64,000 bases of DNA from the NCBI GenBank assembly GCA_963826505.1, contig CAWGXG010000006.1, forward strand, positions 62,001 to 126,000. The letters run 5' to 3'. Source of the DNA: CAWGXG01 sp963826505 (lineage in GTDB: Bacteria; Chloroflexota; Anaerolineae; Aggregatilineales; Aggregatilineaceae). The stretch's first letter is position 1. Every line of letters starts with the position of its first letter. A model generated the notes under the pieces. That model saw only the letters and a list, made by a program, of their open reading frames with translations. It was not told the DNA's origin and ran no database searches. Of the stretch, positions 1-8,423 are shown one piece after another. Position numbers and translations under genes: made by a program.

Positions 1-391
1 AGTACTGGTGGTACAGCTCCGCCAGACGCTTTTGATCGATATCATCCCGCACACGCATCATCGAGAACTCGAAAAAGCCGGCCATCGGCGGCGGCAGCGT
101 GTACGTCAGCCGCCCGTCCTCGTGTTCCATATCGACCAGGAAAGCGCGGCTCGCCAGCCCATCAAGCACGCAGCGCGCGGCGGAAACGTCCATCTTCCAA
201 ATGCGCGCGGCGTCTTCCGCGGTGAAGGGCGTGATCGGCAGTTGGGCGACCAGCCCGGCCTCGTGTTCGCTGAGCAGCATCTGAAGGATCTTGTATAAGG
301 TGTCGGTCGGAGCGGCTCCCTGCGGGAACCGGTTTAGCCGATCGACTAACCGGGCATACGCTGTGGCGTGACCTCCACTGAGTTGTGCCAT
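1..391 (-). CDS. N-terminal part of a putative 4Fe-4S-family protein, cut by the left window edge
   Basis: An open minus-strand frame starts with ATG at 389-391 and stays open to the window edge, giving about 130 residues beginning MAQLSGGHATAYARLVDRL. The segment is alpha-helical and resembles a winged-helix-like N-terminal region. It contains a stretch about silencing-type helices (FTAEDAARIWKM) and the string PPPMAGFFEFSMMR. From memory, that string precedes the 4Fe-4S ferredoxin domain in a family of Chloroflexi Fe-S binding proteins. No cysteine cluster is visible because the rest lies outside the window, so the Fe-S call rests on family recognition only. Codon use is GC-rich and coherent, unlike the opposite-strand frames over the same bases. 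Confidence 0.7.
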   Translation of the reverse strand, partial: MAQLSGGHATAYARLVDRLNRFPQGAAPTDTLYKILQMLLSEHEAGLVAQLPITPFTAEDAARIWKMDVSAARCVLDGLASRAFLVDMEHEDGRLTYTLPPPMAGFFEFSMMRVRDDIDQKRLAELYHQY

Positions 392-734
392 GACTGCCCC
401 CTCACAGAATGGAACATCTGAGTGACGTGCAAAACGTGCCAGCTATGCGCCTAATTAAACCCTTGGGACGCTGCGAAGTCAACCGGATTTTTGCGACGGG
501 GTCAGCGGATGGATGGGCGGAAGGCGTCGTTGGGAACTACTTTATTGAGCCGTTTTCGCCCTAATGCGGGCCGTCAGGCACGCATGACAGATGGATACGG
601 CAAGCGCGCACGGAATCAACAAACCGTGCGCGCTCACCACACTCTGACTCTTCACAACCCCGAACCGGAACAGGTATCCCATACCTGCTAAAACACACGA
701 TTTCAGTGCTTTTCCACGCGGCCAGCGGTGAAAA
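392..734. other. Intergenic stretch with no recognised gene
   Basis: About 340 bases lie between the start of the Fe-S-type gene and the end of the first receiver gene, both on the minus strand. Short open frames here have no ribosome site and no coherent codon use. I see no convincing terminator. The promoter for the left-edge gene is presumably in this stretch, but I cannot place it. Confidence 0.5.
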
Positions 735-1133
735 CTACGACACTTCCCACACCTGTTCGCCGTTCAAGATGCGCGCCAGCTGGTAACGAAACTGGCTGGC
801 ATCTAATGGCTTGCCCAGGAAGCCGTCGAACCCCGCCCGTTTGGCGTCGTTCATATGGCTGGTATGGGTGGTATAGGCGATCACGGGCGTTGTGTCGAAA
901 AATGCGTCCCGTCTGATCAGATCGAGCACCGTATAACCGTTGGCGGCAGGCATTTCCAGGTCCAGAAAAATCACATCTGGACGTTCGACGTTTTGCAGGT
1001 GATCGGCGATCGCGTGACTGTCCAGAATCACGTCGGCCTGAATGCCAAGCTGATCGAGCAGCCGCCGCAACACATCAATGCTGGTCTGATCGTCTTCGAT
1101 GATCAACGCCCTAACATCTTGGAAAGATGCCAT
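735..1133 (-). CDS. Stand-alone response regulator receiver (1 of 4)
   Basis: This 132-residue protein is a single CheY-like receiver with no output domain. The acidic pair is D14-D15, the phosphoacceptor is D58 in VIFLDLEMP, and the conserved lysine is K108 in FLGKPL, so it should be phosphorylatable. It is the last gene of the minus-strand cluster that starts with the membrane histidine kinase at 4999. Its C-terminus ends in GEQVWEVS, a G-x-x-V-W tail shared with the other three receivers of the cluster. With no DNA-binding domain, it probably acts by protein contact or as a phosphorelay intermediate. The start ATG follows an AAGGA-like ribosome site. Confidence 0.9.
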   Translation of the reverse strand: MASFQDVRALIIEDDQTSIDVLRRLLDQLGIQADVILDSHAIADHLQNVERPDVIFLDLEMPAANGYTVLDLIRRDAFFDTTPVIAYTTHTSHMNDAKRAGFDGFLGKPLDASQFRYQLARILNGEQVWEVS

Positions 1134-1194
1134 TACCCCATATTCCTTTCAATGTACACCGTCTGAAAATTCATTACCAAGGCCTGTGCTGCTC

Positions 1195-1602
1195 TTAGAG
1201 GTCCTCGCCCCAAACCTGAGTGCCTGCGATCACGGTCGCGATTTTACGGGGAAACTCGTAATAATCGATAGGTTTTTCGATGTATCCCATGCAGCCCTTC
1301 TGGCGGGCCTTGTTCATCTCGATATCACGATCAGACGCGCTCACAATCACGACCGGGATATGCGCCAGTTCCGGTGCAGCCTTGATTTGATCGAGAATAT
1401 CGTATCCACTCTTGCCCCCGCGCAGCATCAAGTCCAGGAGCAGGATGTCGATCGGCATAAATTCCTTCATCAGCGTGAGCGTGCCCGAATTCCAGGGATC
1501 CTGAATGACGATCGCGCCGTGTTGTTTGAGTGTAACTGCCATGATCGCCATGTTGGTCGCGTCGTCTTCAACCACAAAAATACGTTTGCCCGACAAGTGC
1601 AT
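1195..1602 (-). CDS. Stand-alone response regulator receiver (2 of 4)
   Basis: This 135-residue single-domain receiver has D13-D14 in the acidic pocket, phosphoacceptor D57 in ILLLDLML, and lysine K110 in YIEKPID. A GGGAG ribosome site sits about 8 bases before the ATG. The loop after the phosphoacceptor reads RGGKSGYDIL, so it lacks the MP pair usual in receivers. It ends in GTQVWGEDL, the variant tail of this receiver set. It lies between receivers 1 and 3 with gaps of roughly 40-60 bases, consistent with one transcript. No output domain is present. Its partner kinase is inferred from gene order only. Confidence 0.9.
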   Translation of the reverse strand: MHLSGKRIFVVEDDATNMAIMAVTLKQHGAIVIQDPWNSGTLTLMKEFMPIDILLLDLMLRGGKSGYDILDQIKAAPELAHIPVVIVSASDRDIEMNKARQKGCMGYIEKPIDYYEFPRKIATVIAGTQVWGEDL

Positions 1603-1638
1603 TGCGAATCTCCCGCTTACCGTTCGATGGGTGTTTAC

Positions 1639-2049
1639 CTAAGGTACGTACCAGACTGCTTCGCCAGCCAATACTTTGTTCATCAACACAGGAAAGGTGT
1701 CGCTTAAGATGGGTTTGCCGATCAAGCCGTTAAATCCGGCCTGGCGCAACTCATCCACGGCATGCGTCATTACGTTCGCCGTCATGGCGAGGATGGTGGC
1801 ATGCCGGAAGGTGGCATCGTTACGCAGCATGTGCAGCACCTCGAAACCGTCATAGGGATCGATTTGAACATCCAGCAGGACGATGTCTGGCACAAACGCT
1901 AATGTCCGCGCTCGTTCGATGACGTTGGCGCTGTTTTCGAAGACGGCGAAATCGGGGTAGCCCAGCACGCGCGTGATCAACAACTCAACCACTTTGCGGC
2001 TTTTAACGTCATCTTCGACATACAAGAAACGCGGTTGAGGCTTGATCAT
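1639..2049 (-). CDS. Stand-alone response regulator receiver (3 of 4)
   Basis: This 136-residue receiver has acidic pair D13-D14, phosphoacceptor D60 in IVLLDVQID, and lysine K112 in LIGKPI. Its start codon overlaps the stop of the upstream HEAT-repeat gene in an ATGA arrangement at 2046-2049, so the two are probably translationally coupled. The N-terminal motif PRFLYVEDD and the DPYDGFEVLHML loop closely match receiver 4 (PSFLYIED, APLDGLEVHALL). These two are therefore likely paralogues by local duplication around the HEAT gene. The C-terminus ends in GEAVWYVP. Confidence 0.9.
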   Translation of the reverse strand: MIKPQPRFLYVEDDVKSRKVVELLITRVLGYPDFAVFENSANVIERARTLAFVPDIVLLDVQIDPYDGFEVLHMLRNDATFRHATILAMTANVMTHAVDELRQAGFNGLIGKPILSDTFPVLMNKVLAGEAVWYVP

Positions 2050-2642
2050 GATCCCAATACTCCCGGAAGATCTGCCCTGAGCTTCTCAAGGGCAATTTTG
2101 GCTTCACGCCGAATATGGTGGTCGGAGTCGTTCGCGTAGGCCGATATGCTGTCCACGATGGCCCGATCGCCCATATCGCCCAGCACTCGAATCACCAAAT
2201 AAATCAGGGTAGGGCTGTCAGCCTGGTGCAACAGATCGAGCAGCGCTTGGATAACCCTGTCGTCACGTTTGCCTGTCAATGCCTCCACGATCGCGGTTTG
2301 CACCAGGATGTTGTGTTCCGCCTTCAGCCAATCCAGCAAAGCGTCGACCGTTTCTGCCACGTCCAATTCACCCAATGCTTTCGCAGTATCAATACGAATG
2401 AGCGTATTGGAGTGCATACGCAACGGCAGCAAAGCCTCGAAGGCGCGCGCATCGCCGAGTTTGCCCAACGCGATCGCGGCGTGGACGCACTGTGTATCTG
2501 AGCCGGTCTGTATTGTTTTCGCCAAGGCGTCTATAGCGCCTTTGCCCAGGTATACCAGTTGTTTGCGGGCGTTGAGACACGTCAGGAAATCGGTATTTCC
2601 CATCTCCTCGATCAACTGCCCAATGTGCTGTGAGTCACACAT
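2046..2642 (-). CDS. HEAT-repeat protein within the receiver cluster
   Basis: The protein of about 198 residues is built of HEAT-type helical repeats, with lines such as AAIALGKLGDARAFEALLPL and KALGELDVAETVDALLDWL. I chose the ATG at 2640-2642 (MCDSQHI) because upstream in-frame methionines lie inside the preceding receiver gene. The stop overlaps the next receiver start by ATGA. HEAT proteins are usually protein-protein scaffolds, and its place among four receivers of one kinase suggests a docking or adaptor role in that pathway. That role is inference, since no enzymatic motif is visible. Confidence 0.85.
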   Translation of the reverse strand: MCDSQHIGQLIEEMGNTDFLTCLNARKQLVYLGKGAIDALAKTIQTGSDTQCVHAAIALGKLGDARAFEALLPLRMHSNTLIRIDTAKALGELDVAETVDALLDWLKAEHNILVQTAIVEALTGKRDDRVIQALLDLLHQADSPTLIYLVIRVLGDMGDRAIVDSISAYANDSDHHIRREAKIALEKLRADLPGVLGS

Positions 2643-2649
2643 AGTTCTT

Positions 2650-3060
2650 CTAAATCTCCCACACCATTTCGCCCCGGAGGAGCTGCTGAACATAGCCCAA
2701 AAACGTTTCATGATTGAGCGGTTTCCCGATCAGTCCATCGAAGCCAGCACCTCGGACCTTATGAAACTCCTCTGGCAGGAAACTGGCGGTGAGTGCGACG
2801 ATCTTGGCGTCTCGAAACTGTGGATGCTCGTGCAGCAGCGCGTGTACCTCTAAGCCATCCAGTGGCGCTATGTGCAAGTCCAGAAATATCACGTCGAACG
2901 TTTTTCCCATCTCCTCCAGGCGTTGGAGGAGATTTTGAGAGTCGGGCAACATCGTCAGATCGCAGTTGCCCATCACACTCTTGAGCAGAAGTTCCATGAC
3001 CAACCGGCTGGCTGGATGATCCTCTATATACAGGAAAGAGGGTTTCTTCCCGATATCCAC
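2650..3060 (-). CDS. Stand-alone response regulator receiver (4 of 4)
   Basis: This receiver of about 136 residues has an E13-D14 acidic pair, phosphoacceptor D61 in VIFLDLHIAP, and lysine in LIGKPL. I chose a GTG start at 3058-3060 because AGGAG lies just upstream and the kinase stop codon TAA is at 3062-3064. Longer ATG starts would run back into the kinase gene without a ribosome site. The gene directly follows the kinase, so it is the best candidate for its immediate phospho-acceptor. It ends in GEMVWEI, the shared tail, and is closest in sequence to receiver 3. Confidence 0.88.
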   Translation of the reverse strand: MDIGKKPSFLYIEDHPASRLVMELLLKSVMGNCDLTMLPDSQNLLQRLEEMGKTFDVIFLDLHIAPLDGLEVHALLHEHPQFRDAKIVALTASFLPEEFHKVRGAGFDGLIGKPLNHETFLGYVQQLLRGEMVWEI

Positions 3061-3061
3061 A

Positions 3062-4999
3062 TTAATCTCCTGCAAGCGAGGGGGTAATGGCATCCGCCTC
3101 AACCTGGCTCAACGCGGGCAGCCGGATAAAGAACGTAGTTCCTACGCCGGTTTCACTCTCGAACCACATCTGGCCGCTGTGCATTTCGACGAAATATTTC
3201 GAGATGGGCATCCCCAGTCCGGTGCCGACTGCGCCTGACAGGTCGTGTTTGGCCTGTTTGAACGACTCAAACACTTTGTAATGTTCTTCGGGCGCGATAC
3301 CAATGCCGGTGTCGCGGATCATAACTTCGATTCCGTTTTCCCAGCGGCGGGCCACGAGCGTGATCTCACCTTTGGCCGTGAACTTGGTGGCGTTGGACAT
3401 AAGGTTCAGGAAGACCTGACGCAGACGCCGCTTGTCGCCGTGGGTCGTGGGCAGTTGATCTTCAATGTCCGTAATGAGTTCGACGGGTTTGTCTTTGATC
3501 AACCCTTTGCCCACCGAGACGACGGATTGCAGAATGGCGTTCAGGTCCACTTCTTCGATGAAGAGCTCCATCATACCGGCTTCGATCTTCGTGATATCGA
3601 GTACATCATTGATCAAGCTGAGCAGGTGCTTGCCGCTCTCGATGGCTTGGTTGAGCAGATCGACCTGATCGTCGTTGACCGGTCCCATGACGCCATCGGC
3701 CACAAACGCGGTGAAGTTGAGAATGGCGTTCAACGGGGTACGCAGCTCGTGTGACATGTTGGCGAGGAACTTCGATTTGGTCTGGTTGGCTTCTTCTGCC
3801 GCCAGACGGGCCGCCCTGGCTGTTTCGAACAAAAGGGCGTTACGGACCGCGATCGCGATCTGCTCGGTCAGCATGGTGAAGATTTGGCGTTCTTCCTCGC
3901 CGAAACGATCGGTGATGTCGGACTGCATGTCCAGTACGCCAACCAGGTTATCGCCAACCACCATGGGCAGCACCATCTCCGAGCGCGTTTTGGGAAGCAT
4001 TGGGTTTGGCAAAAAGGCGGGCGAGGACTCGACGTTGTTCACCACCATAATTCGGCGGTCACGTGCTGCCTGAGCGACCAACCCGGTATGCTTATTGATC
4101 GCGAACAAGGTGGTGGGCGAATTGATCGCTTGACCGTTGGCATCGGTGCGCGCCGCGAGCCGCAGCGTTTCGTCGTCGCTGTCGTACAGGAAGGCGGAGA
4201 CAGCGTACAGGCCGAACCCTTGCTGAGTCAGTTGGGTGAGCTGGGGCAGCAGCGTGTCGAGCGAAAGTACCGTGGTTGTGTGACGTGACACATCAGCGGC
4301 CATCATCAGATCGCGTGTCCGTTCGCGCACGCGCTGTTCGAGCAAGGCCTCAGAAGCACGCAGCTGCGTGTTGACGGTTTCAAGCTCGGCGCGCCGTTCC
4401 TTTTCAACCGAAGTGATGTGATGGATGAACGTGACAATCACGCCATCTGCCAGAATGAGAAACTGCAACATGGTGATGTAGGCGTAGGTGTCGATGCCGG
4501 GCGTGGTTTCGATCCGCAGCGCGATGACGGCGAGATTGGCTGTAGCTGCTGTGATCACCCATCGCAACCGGAAAAACAAACCGGTTAACAGCACCGGGAG
4601 TACCGAGTACGCCAAAATGCGCTCATCGGCACCTGAGACGAAGGGCGCGGTCATGAAGATGAGGAAGAAAGTAGTCACCAATATGATTGCGCTGGTCTGG
4701 TACCGGCGCGTTCGGCTCAGGCCATACGCCCCGATCAAGACGCCCACACCCGCTACCATGAGCTGATAATCGAGATCATCGCGCGCTCCGGACTGTGCGA
4801 AGAAAACATACGTCAGCAGCCCGCCCCCGATGACGATAATAACCAGCAGCATAGTGGAGAGCAGCCAGCTTCGCCGCCGCTCGTCTTGCTTCTGAAGGCT
4901 TTCCACCGGGTGAGTCAGTCTGGTCCAGAGCTGTTGAACGATGTTGGTATTGGATGGAGGTGGTGCAAAAGAGGCGTTAGCCGTGATTTGTGTGTCCAT
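3062..4999 (-). CDS. Membrane histidine kinase with GAF domain
   Basis: This 645-residue sensor kinase starts with a soluble tail and about six hydrophobic segments (roughly residues 45-190), followed by a coiled linker. A GAF domain covers about residues 235-390. The HisKA dimerisation domain carries the H-box FLANMSHELRTPLN with the phosphorylated histidine at about 417. The HATPase_c domain shows DTGIGI and GTGLGMPI. There is no fused receiver or Hpt domain. It heads the minus-strand cluster with four single-domain receivers and a HEAT protein, so one kinase appears to feed several acceptors. The GAF domain suggests a small-molecule or light input, but the ligand cannot be told. The C-terminus ends 1-2 bases before the next GTG start. 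Confidence 0.93.
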   Translation of the reverse strand: MDTQITANASFAPPPSNTNIVQQLWTRLTHPVESLQKQDERRRSWLLSTMLLVIIVIGGGLLTYVFFAQSGARDDLDYQLMVAGVGVLIGAYGLSRTRRYQTSAIILVTTFFLIFMTAPFVSGADERILAYSVLPVLLTGLFFRLRWVITAATANLAVIALRIETTPGIDTYAYITMLQFLILADGVIVTFIHHITSVEKERRAELETVNTQLRASEALLEQRVRERTRDLMMAADVSRHTTTVLSLDTLLPQLTQLTQQGFGLYAVSAFLYDSDDETLRLAARTDANGQAINSPTTLFAINKHTGLVAQAARDRRIMVVNNVESSPAFLPNPMLPKTRSEMVLPMVVGDNLVGVLDMQSDITDRFGEEERQIFTMLTEQIAIAVRNALLFETARAARLAAEEANQTKSKFLANMSHELRTPLNAILNFTAFVADGVMGPVNDDQVDLLNQAIESGKHLLSLINDVLDITKIEAGMMELFIEEVDLNAILQSVVSVGKGLIKDKPVELITDIEDQLPTTHGDKRRLRQVFLNLMSNATKFTAKGEITLVARRWENGIEVMIRDTGIGIAPEEHYKVFESFKQAKHDLSGAVGTGLGMPISKYFVEMHSGQMWFESETGVGTTFFIRLPALSQVEADAITPSLAGD

Positions 5000-5133
5000 T
5001 GATGTGTATTACTCCAACCTGTTTACTTCGGACGGTTTTTATACTTCGTCAGAATTTGCGGTAGGGCATCGTTTCCAATGGCTTTAATTGATGACTTTCA
5101 CTATGTAACCATTATAGGGAGAAAAGCAGCGTT

Positions 5134-5158
5134 TTTCTGCTGGTGACGTGGTGAGTTT
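5134..5158 (-). repeat. Copy 1 of a 25-bp motif upstream of the GAF kinase
   Basis: On the minus strand this reads AAACTCACCACGTCACCAGC and onward to AGAAA. A second copy at 5724-5748 matches at 23 of 25 positions. Each copy lies just upstream of a minus-strand regulator gene. The CACCA element occurs twice in each copy, nine bases apart, as expected for a direct-repeat binding site. A duplicated promoter segment is the other explanation. Confidence 0.6.
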
Positions 5159-5228
5159 ATGGTGACAGCCCAACCTGGTCGATTGACTGGCCACGTGACC
5201 AGGGTTCGCGGTAGGTGCGATCGAGCGA

Positions 5229-5702
5229 TCACCACTGAAAAGATGAATCCGGCGGCGCTTTCATCAGGATCTGCAAGACCTCTGGCGAAAACACCATTTG
5301 CCCGGCGCGGGCGGCACTTAGGGCCGATACCAGGGTAGAATGCGGCGTATCAGTCAGAAGGTAGCCAATCGCGCCCGCCTGAAGCATCGCGCGCACGGTC
5401 GTTTCGTCGCGCCGTCGAGTGAAGGCCAACACGTCGATCTGGGGAAACTGGGTCCGGATGGTCCGCGTCATGTCTGTGCCGCATAATCCGGGCGTGTCCA
5501 CATCCAGCAGCACAAAATCGGGGAGAAACTCTTCGCAGGCGGGCAATACGCGCGGGGCTTCGGTGATACGCGTGATGCACAGCGTTTCATGCTCTGCCTC
5601 CAAAGAGGCAATCACGCTGTCCACCGCGTCGGAATGGGGCGTTACAATAACAAGACGGATGGATCGTTTCACCAACAGGCACCCTTCTAGATTGCCTTCC
5701 AT
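5229..5702 (-). CDS. Degenerate NarL-type receiver without output domain
   Basis: This 157-residue protein aligns with the receiver half of LuxR/NarL regulators but stops where the helix-turn-helix would begin. The phosphoacceptor aspartate is present (D67 in VLLDVDTPG). The acidic pair is replaced (VTPHSDA) and the conserved lysine is missing (LLTDTPHS in place of LLK). It is therefore likely a pseudo-receiver that is not conventionally phosphorylated. It resembles the intact regulator just upstream (AGAIGYLL against AGAVGYLL, FSPEVLQILM against FSTQVTQALL), suggesting duplication followed by loss of the DNA-binding half. A GTG at 5669 preceded by an AAGGG-like site is an alternative start. 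A dominant-negative or dimer-titrating role is speculation. Confidence 0.75.
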   Translation of the reverse strand: MEGNLEGCLLVKRSIRLVIVTPHSDAVDSVIASLEAEHETLCITRITEAPRVLPACEEFLPDFVLLDVDTPGLCGTDMTRTIRTQFPQIDVLAFTRRRDETTVRAMLQAGAIGYLLTDTPHSTLVSALSAARAGQMVFSPEVLQILMKAPPDSSFQW

Positions 5703-5723
5703 TGTAAAACGTTTCTTCTTGGG

Positions 5724-5748
5724 TTTCTGTTGGTGAGGTGGTGAGTTT
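5724..5748 (-). repeat. Copy 2 of the 25-bp motif, upstream of the degenerate receiver
   Basis: This copy differs from the 5134-5158 copy at two positions. It lies between the LuxR-type regulator stop and the degenerate receiver start. The LuxR regulator encoded next door is the natural candidate to bind both copies, but nothing in the sequence proves it. Confidence 0.6.
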
Positions 5749-5766
5749 TTGCGGCTTTGGACCTGG

Positions 5767-6405
5767 TCACCTGGCCAGGTTATGCTCGACCGCCAGGGCG
5801 ACCGCTTCGACCCGGGTGCCGACTCCCAGTTTGGTCAGAATACTGCTCACGTGGAATTTGGCCGTGGACTGGCTGACAAACAACATTTCTGCAATTTCGC
5901 GGTTGTTCAGGCCGTCGATCATCAGTTTCAACACTTCGGTTTCACGATCGGTCAGGCCATAATCCCGCCGGGGACCGGAGCTGGGAGGGCGCAGCAGCGC
6001 TTGGGTGACCTGCGTAGAGAACACGGCCGTCCCTGCCTGCACCGACCGGATCGCGTGGGCGAGATCGTCGATCGAGGAACTCTTTAGCAGGTAGCCGACC
6101 GCGCCCGCCGCCATCATGGCGCGCACACTCTCTTCGTCCTGAAAGCTCGATAGGGCCAGCACTTTGACCGACGGATATTCCCGGCTGATGATCTCAGTCG
6201 CTTCAATGCCATCCATGCCCGGCATCATGACATCCATCAAGATGATGTCCGGGTGAAGGTCAGCGCAGAGCTGGACAGCCTCTTCGCCACAGCTCCCGTG
6301 CCCCACCAGTTCCAGATCGTCCCATACGTCGATCGCCGCACCAATAGCGCGATGAATCCGGATGTGATCATCTACCAGCAGAACGCGGATTGGGGTACCA
6401 GTCAT
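5767..6405 (-). CDS. NarL/LuxR-family response regulator
   Basis: This is a full-length 212-residue regulator. The receiver has D12-D13, phosphoacceptor D58 in IILMDVMMPG, and K108 in YLLKSS. A LuxR-type helix-turn-helix covers about residues 145-205, with LTDRETEVLKLMIDGLNN and the recognition-helix line FVSQSTAKFHVSSILTKLG. The ATG lies two bases after the stop of the 7TM kinase gene, so the pair is co-translated and this is its cognate regulator. Candidate targets are the two 25-bp motif copies downstream. The protein keeps all catalytic residues, in contrast to the degenerate receiver next to it. Confidence 0.93.
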   Translation of the reverse strand: MTGTPIRVLLVDDHIRIHRAIGAAIDVWDDLELVGHGSCGEEAVQLCADLHPDIILMDVMMPGMDGIEATEIISREYPSVKVLALSSFQDEESVRAMMAAGAVGYLLKSSSIDDLAHAIRSVQAGTAVFSTQVTQALLRPPSSGPRRDYGLTDRETEVLKLMIDGLNNREIAEMLFVSQSTAKFHVSSILTKLGVGTRVEAVALAVEHNLAR

Positions 6406-6407
6406 GG

Positions 6408-8132
6408 TCAGGCTGTTCCAACTAAGGTGATCGACGTTCCTTCACCGGGCTTACTGAATACGGTCAGGTGGGCGCCAACTCTGTCGGCGTGTTCTTGCAT
6501 AGATTTTATACCGATTTGATCATCGGACATAGTGCCATCCGGATCAAATCCGCGGCCATCGTCATGGACGTACAGCTCGACCGTCCGATCCCGTTTGGTT
6601 AGCCGGACCTCAATGCACGAGGCGTGCGCGTAACGCGCGCTGTTATCCAGCGCTCCCTGGGCCACCCGGTAAAACGCGATCTGTTTGCTTTCCTCCAGGA
6701 TTAGTTTTTCTGTCGCGTTGAATTCCACGTTGACGCGTGTGCTGCCGGCCACCGCGTCACACAACTGTTGGATCAACACGCCCAGCTCGGTACGCGCCAA
6801 CGCGCCGGGGCGCAGTTCAATCATCAGGATGCGCATCTCGGCCATCGCCCCGCGTGTAAGTTGACTCAGCTCGGTCATGTATTCGGCGGCTTTGTCTGGG
6901 CCGCGCTCCAACATGCGGGGCAGCATCTCCGCTATAGTATTGGCGGCGAAAATCGTCTGCGTGACTGAATCGTGCAGATCCTGTGCCAACCGTGCCCGCT
7001 CGACCGCGAAGGCGGTTCGCGCGTTAATCAATTCCTCGGTGCGCTGTTGGACGAGGTCTTCAAGCTGATCGCGGTAGCGGCGCAGTTCTTCTTGAGCCTG
7101 TTTGGCTTCCGTGATGTCGCGGACCACGATCACGGTGCCCAGCGATTTTCCGCGCCGGTCGGATAAACGTGACAGCCTGAGGTGGAAATGCCGCGTGGCG
7201 CCGCGTACGTCGGCCGTGACATCTGCGTTCGCCTGTTCCACGCCTTCAAACTGCCCCACAATTTCCGGCCAGGCAGAAAATACCTGTGTGGCTGTCAGTC
7301 CGATCACTTCAGCGGGCGAACGCCCAAGAATCTGGGCGGCGGCAGGGTTGAGATCGACCATACGGGTTTGAGCGTCTAGCACGACGACGGCATCCGTCAT
7401 GCTCTCTACGATGCGATCGCGCGCAACAGGGACCAGATCGAGTAATTGGAAACGGAACAGGCCCCAGGCGACCGCCAGATTGCCGATCGCGATGGTGTAG
7501 GGAAAGGTATCGCGGTTGGCGCCGAATTTCACGCCTGCCAGGGTCAAAAAACCGCCTATGACCGGGATTGCCAGCCCAAATATGACTACCAGGGCCTGAC
7601 GGCGGTATACGGGACTGGTCTGCCGCAAAAACCTGATCAGGATATAAAATCCAACGAACATTTCAGCGTAAGTCACCACCGCCATCATCATAAACGTGAT
7701 CGTGAAATCATAGGTCATGACGGAAAACGGAGTGTCCTGTTCCAACCTGGTTTCGGGGCGGATCAGGCGGTGGAAATGGTCGGTAAACACGATGAGCAGG
7801 CAGACCGTCGCCACCGTTGTTATGATAATGAGCATCCGCCGCGCACGCGGCCATTGGAGGCCGGCGTACTGGTACGCAAACACGCTGAACACGACTGGCG
7901 TAAAAAACATGCCGATGAACTGCATGTCATCCCAAAAAATCTTCCCGTTCAGACTGTTACTGATGGCTTCAAACACGTAAAACAGGGTTGTAATTGCTTC
8001 GATGGAGGTATAGACGGCAAACGCAACTGCTCCAGTCACCGAACGCCGCTGCCACGCGTACACGCCAATCGTAGCTGACAGGGCGAATGACGCCAGATAG
8101 GGGATCAGGTAAATCCATGTATTGCCATGCAT
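6408..8132 (-). CDS. 7TM-PAS histidine kinase, NarX/DesK type
   Basis: This 574-residue kinase begins with seven hydrophobic segments over about residues 5-225, the N-terminal 7TM-receptor arrangement of histidine kinases. A PAS domain follows (about 235-345; VVLDAQTRMVDLNPAAAQIL). A HisKA_3 dimerisation domain carries LAQDLHDSVTQ, with the phospho-histidine at 387. The HATPase_c domain ends with DDGRGFDP and an IGIKSM line. The HisKA_3 type pairs with LuxR-family regulators, and that partner is encoded immediately downstream. A PAS domain in the cytoplasm and a 7TM sensor imply dual membrane and cytosolic inputs. The ligand cannot be told from sequence. Confidence 0.92.
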   Translation of the reverse strand: MHGNTWIYLIPYLASFALSATIGVYAWQRRSVTGAVAFAVYTSIEAITTLFYVFEAISNSLNGKIFWDDMQFIGMFFTPVVFSVFAYQYAGLQWPRARRMLIIITTVATVCLLIVFTDHFHRLIRPETRLEQDTPFSVMTYDFTITFMMMAVVTYAEMFVGFYILIRFLRQTSPVYRRQALVVIFGLAIPVIGGFLTLAGVKFGANRDTFPYTIAIGNLAVAWGLFRFQLLDLVPVARDRIVESMTDAVVVLDAQTRMVDLNPAAAQILGRSPAEVIGLTATQVFSAWPEIVGQFEGVEQANADVTADVRGATRHFHLRLSRLSDRRGKSLGTVIVVRDITEAKQAQEELRRYRDQLEDLVQQRTEELINARTAFAVERARLAQDLHDSVTQTIFAANTIAEMLPRMLERGPDKAAEYMTELSQLTRGAMAEMRILMIELRPGALARTELGVLIQQLCDAVAGSTRVNVEFNATEKLILEESKQIAFYRVAQGALDNSARYAHASCIEVRLTKRDRTVELYVHDDGRGFDPDGTMSDDQIGIKSMQEHADRVGAHLTVFSKPGEGTSITLVGTA

Positions 8133-8373
8133 AGCGGAGTGGTCCAGCTACCGTACTGCATTATGTGCGAACAAAAACAAAATATACAGCATTTTTGAGA
8201 AGGCGACTTGAACACGATCGGGGCGACGGTTTCTTCAGCTATCCCCAGCTAGCAGACTGGTCAGGCCAATCATCGCGAAACGCGGGACCATAGCGTGGCG
8301 CGCCTTGCCAAGTCATATTAAGATTCAGCCTGTCACCGCTGACTTGCACGCGGCAAGGTGTTTGAGCACGCAT

Positions 8374-8406
8374 TTGACCTAAGACATTTAGGTTCAACGC
8401 TACAAT
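8374..8406 (+). promoter_or_regulatory. Putative promoter/operator of the aldo/keto reductase gene
   Basis: The stretch contains an inverted repeat, ACCTAA at 8377-8382 and TTAGGT at 8388-8393 with a 5-base gap, starting within a TTGACC box. A TACAAT box lies at 8401-8406. The 21-base spacing between boxes is longer than standard, so either the -35 is poor or an activator bends the DNA. This is a weak call. Confidence 0.35.
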
Positions 8407-8423
8407 AGTGAGGAGTTTTGACC

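Noticed and set aside
491..691. Small open frame in the left intergenic region
   Set aside because: No ribosome site, no recognisable motif and low coding quality.
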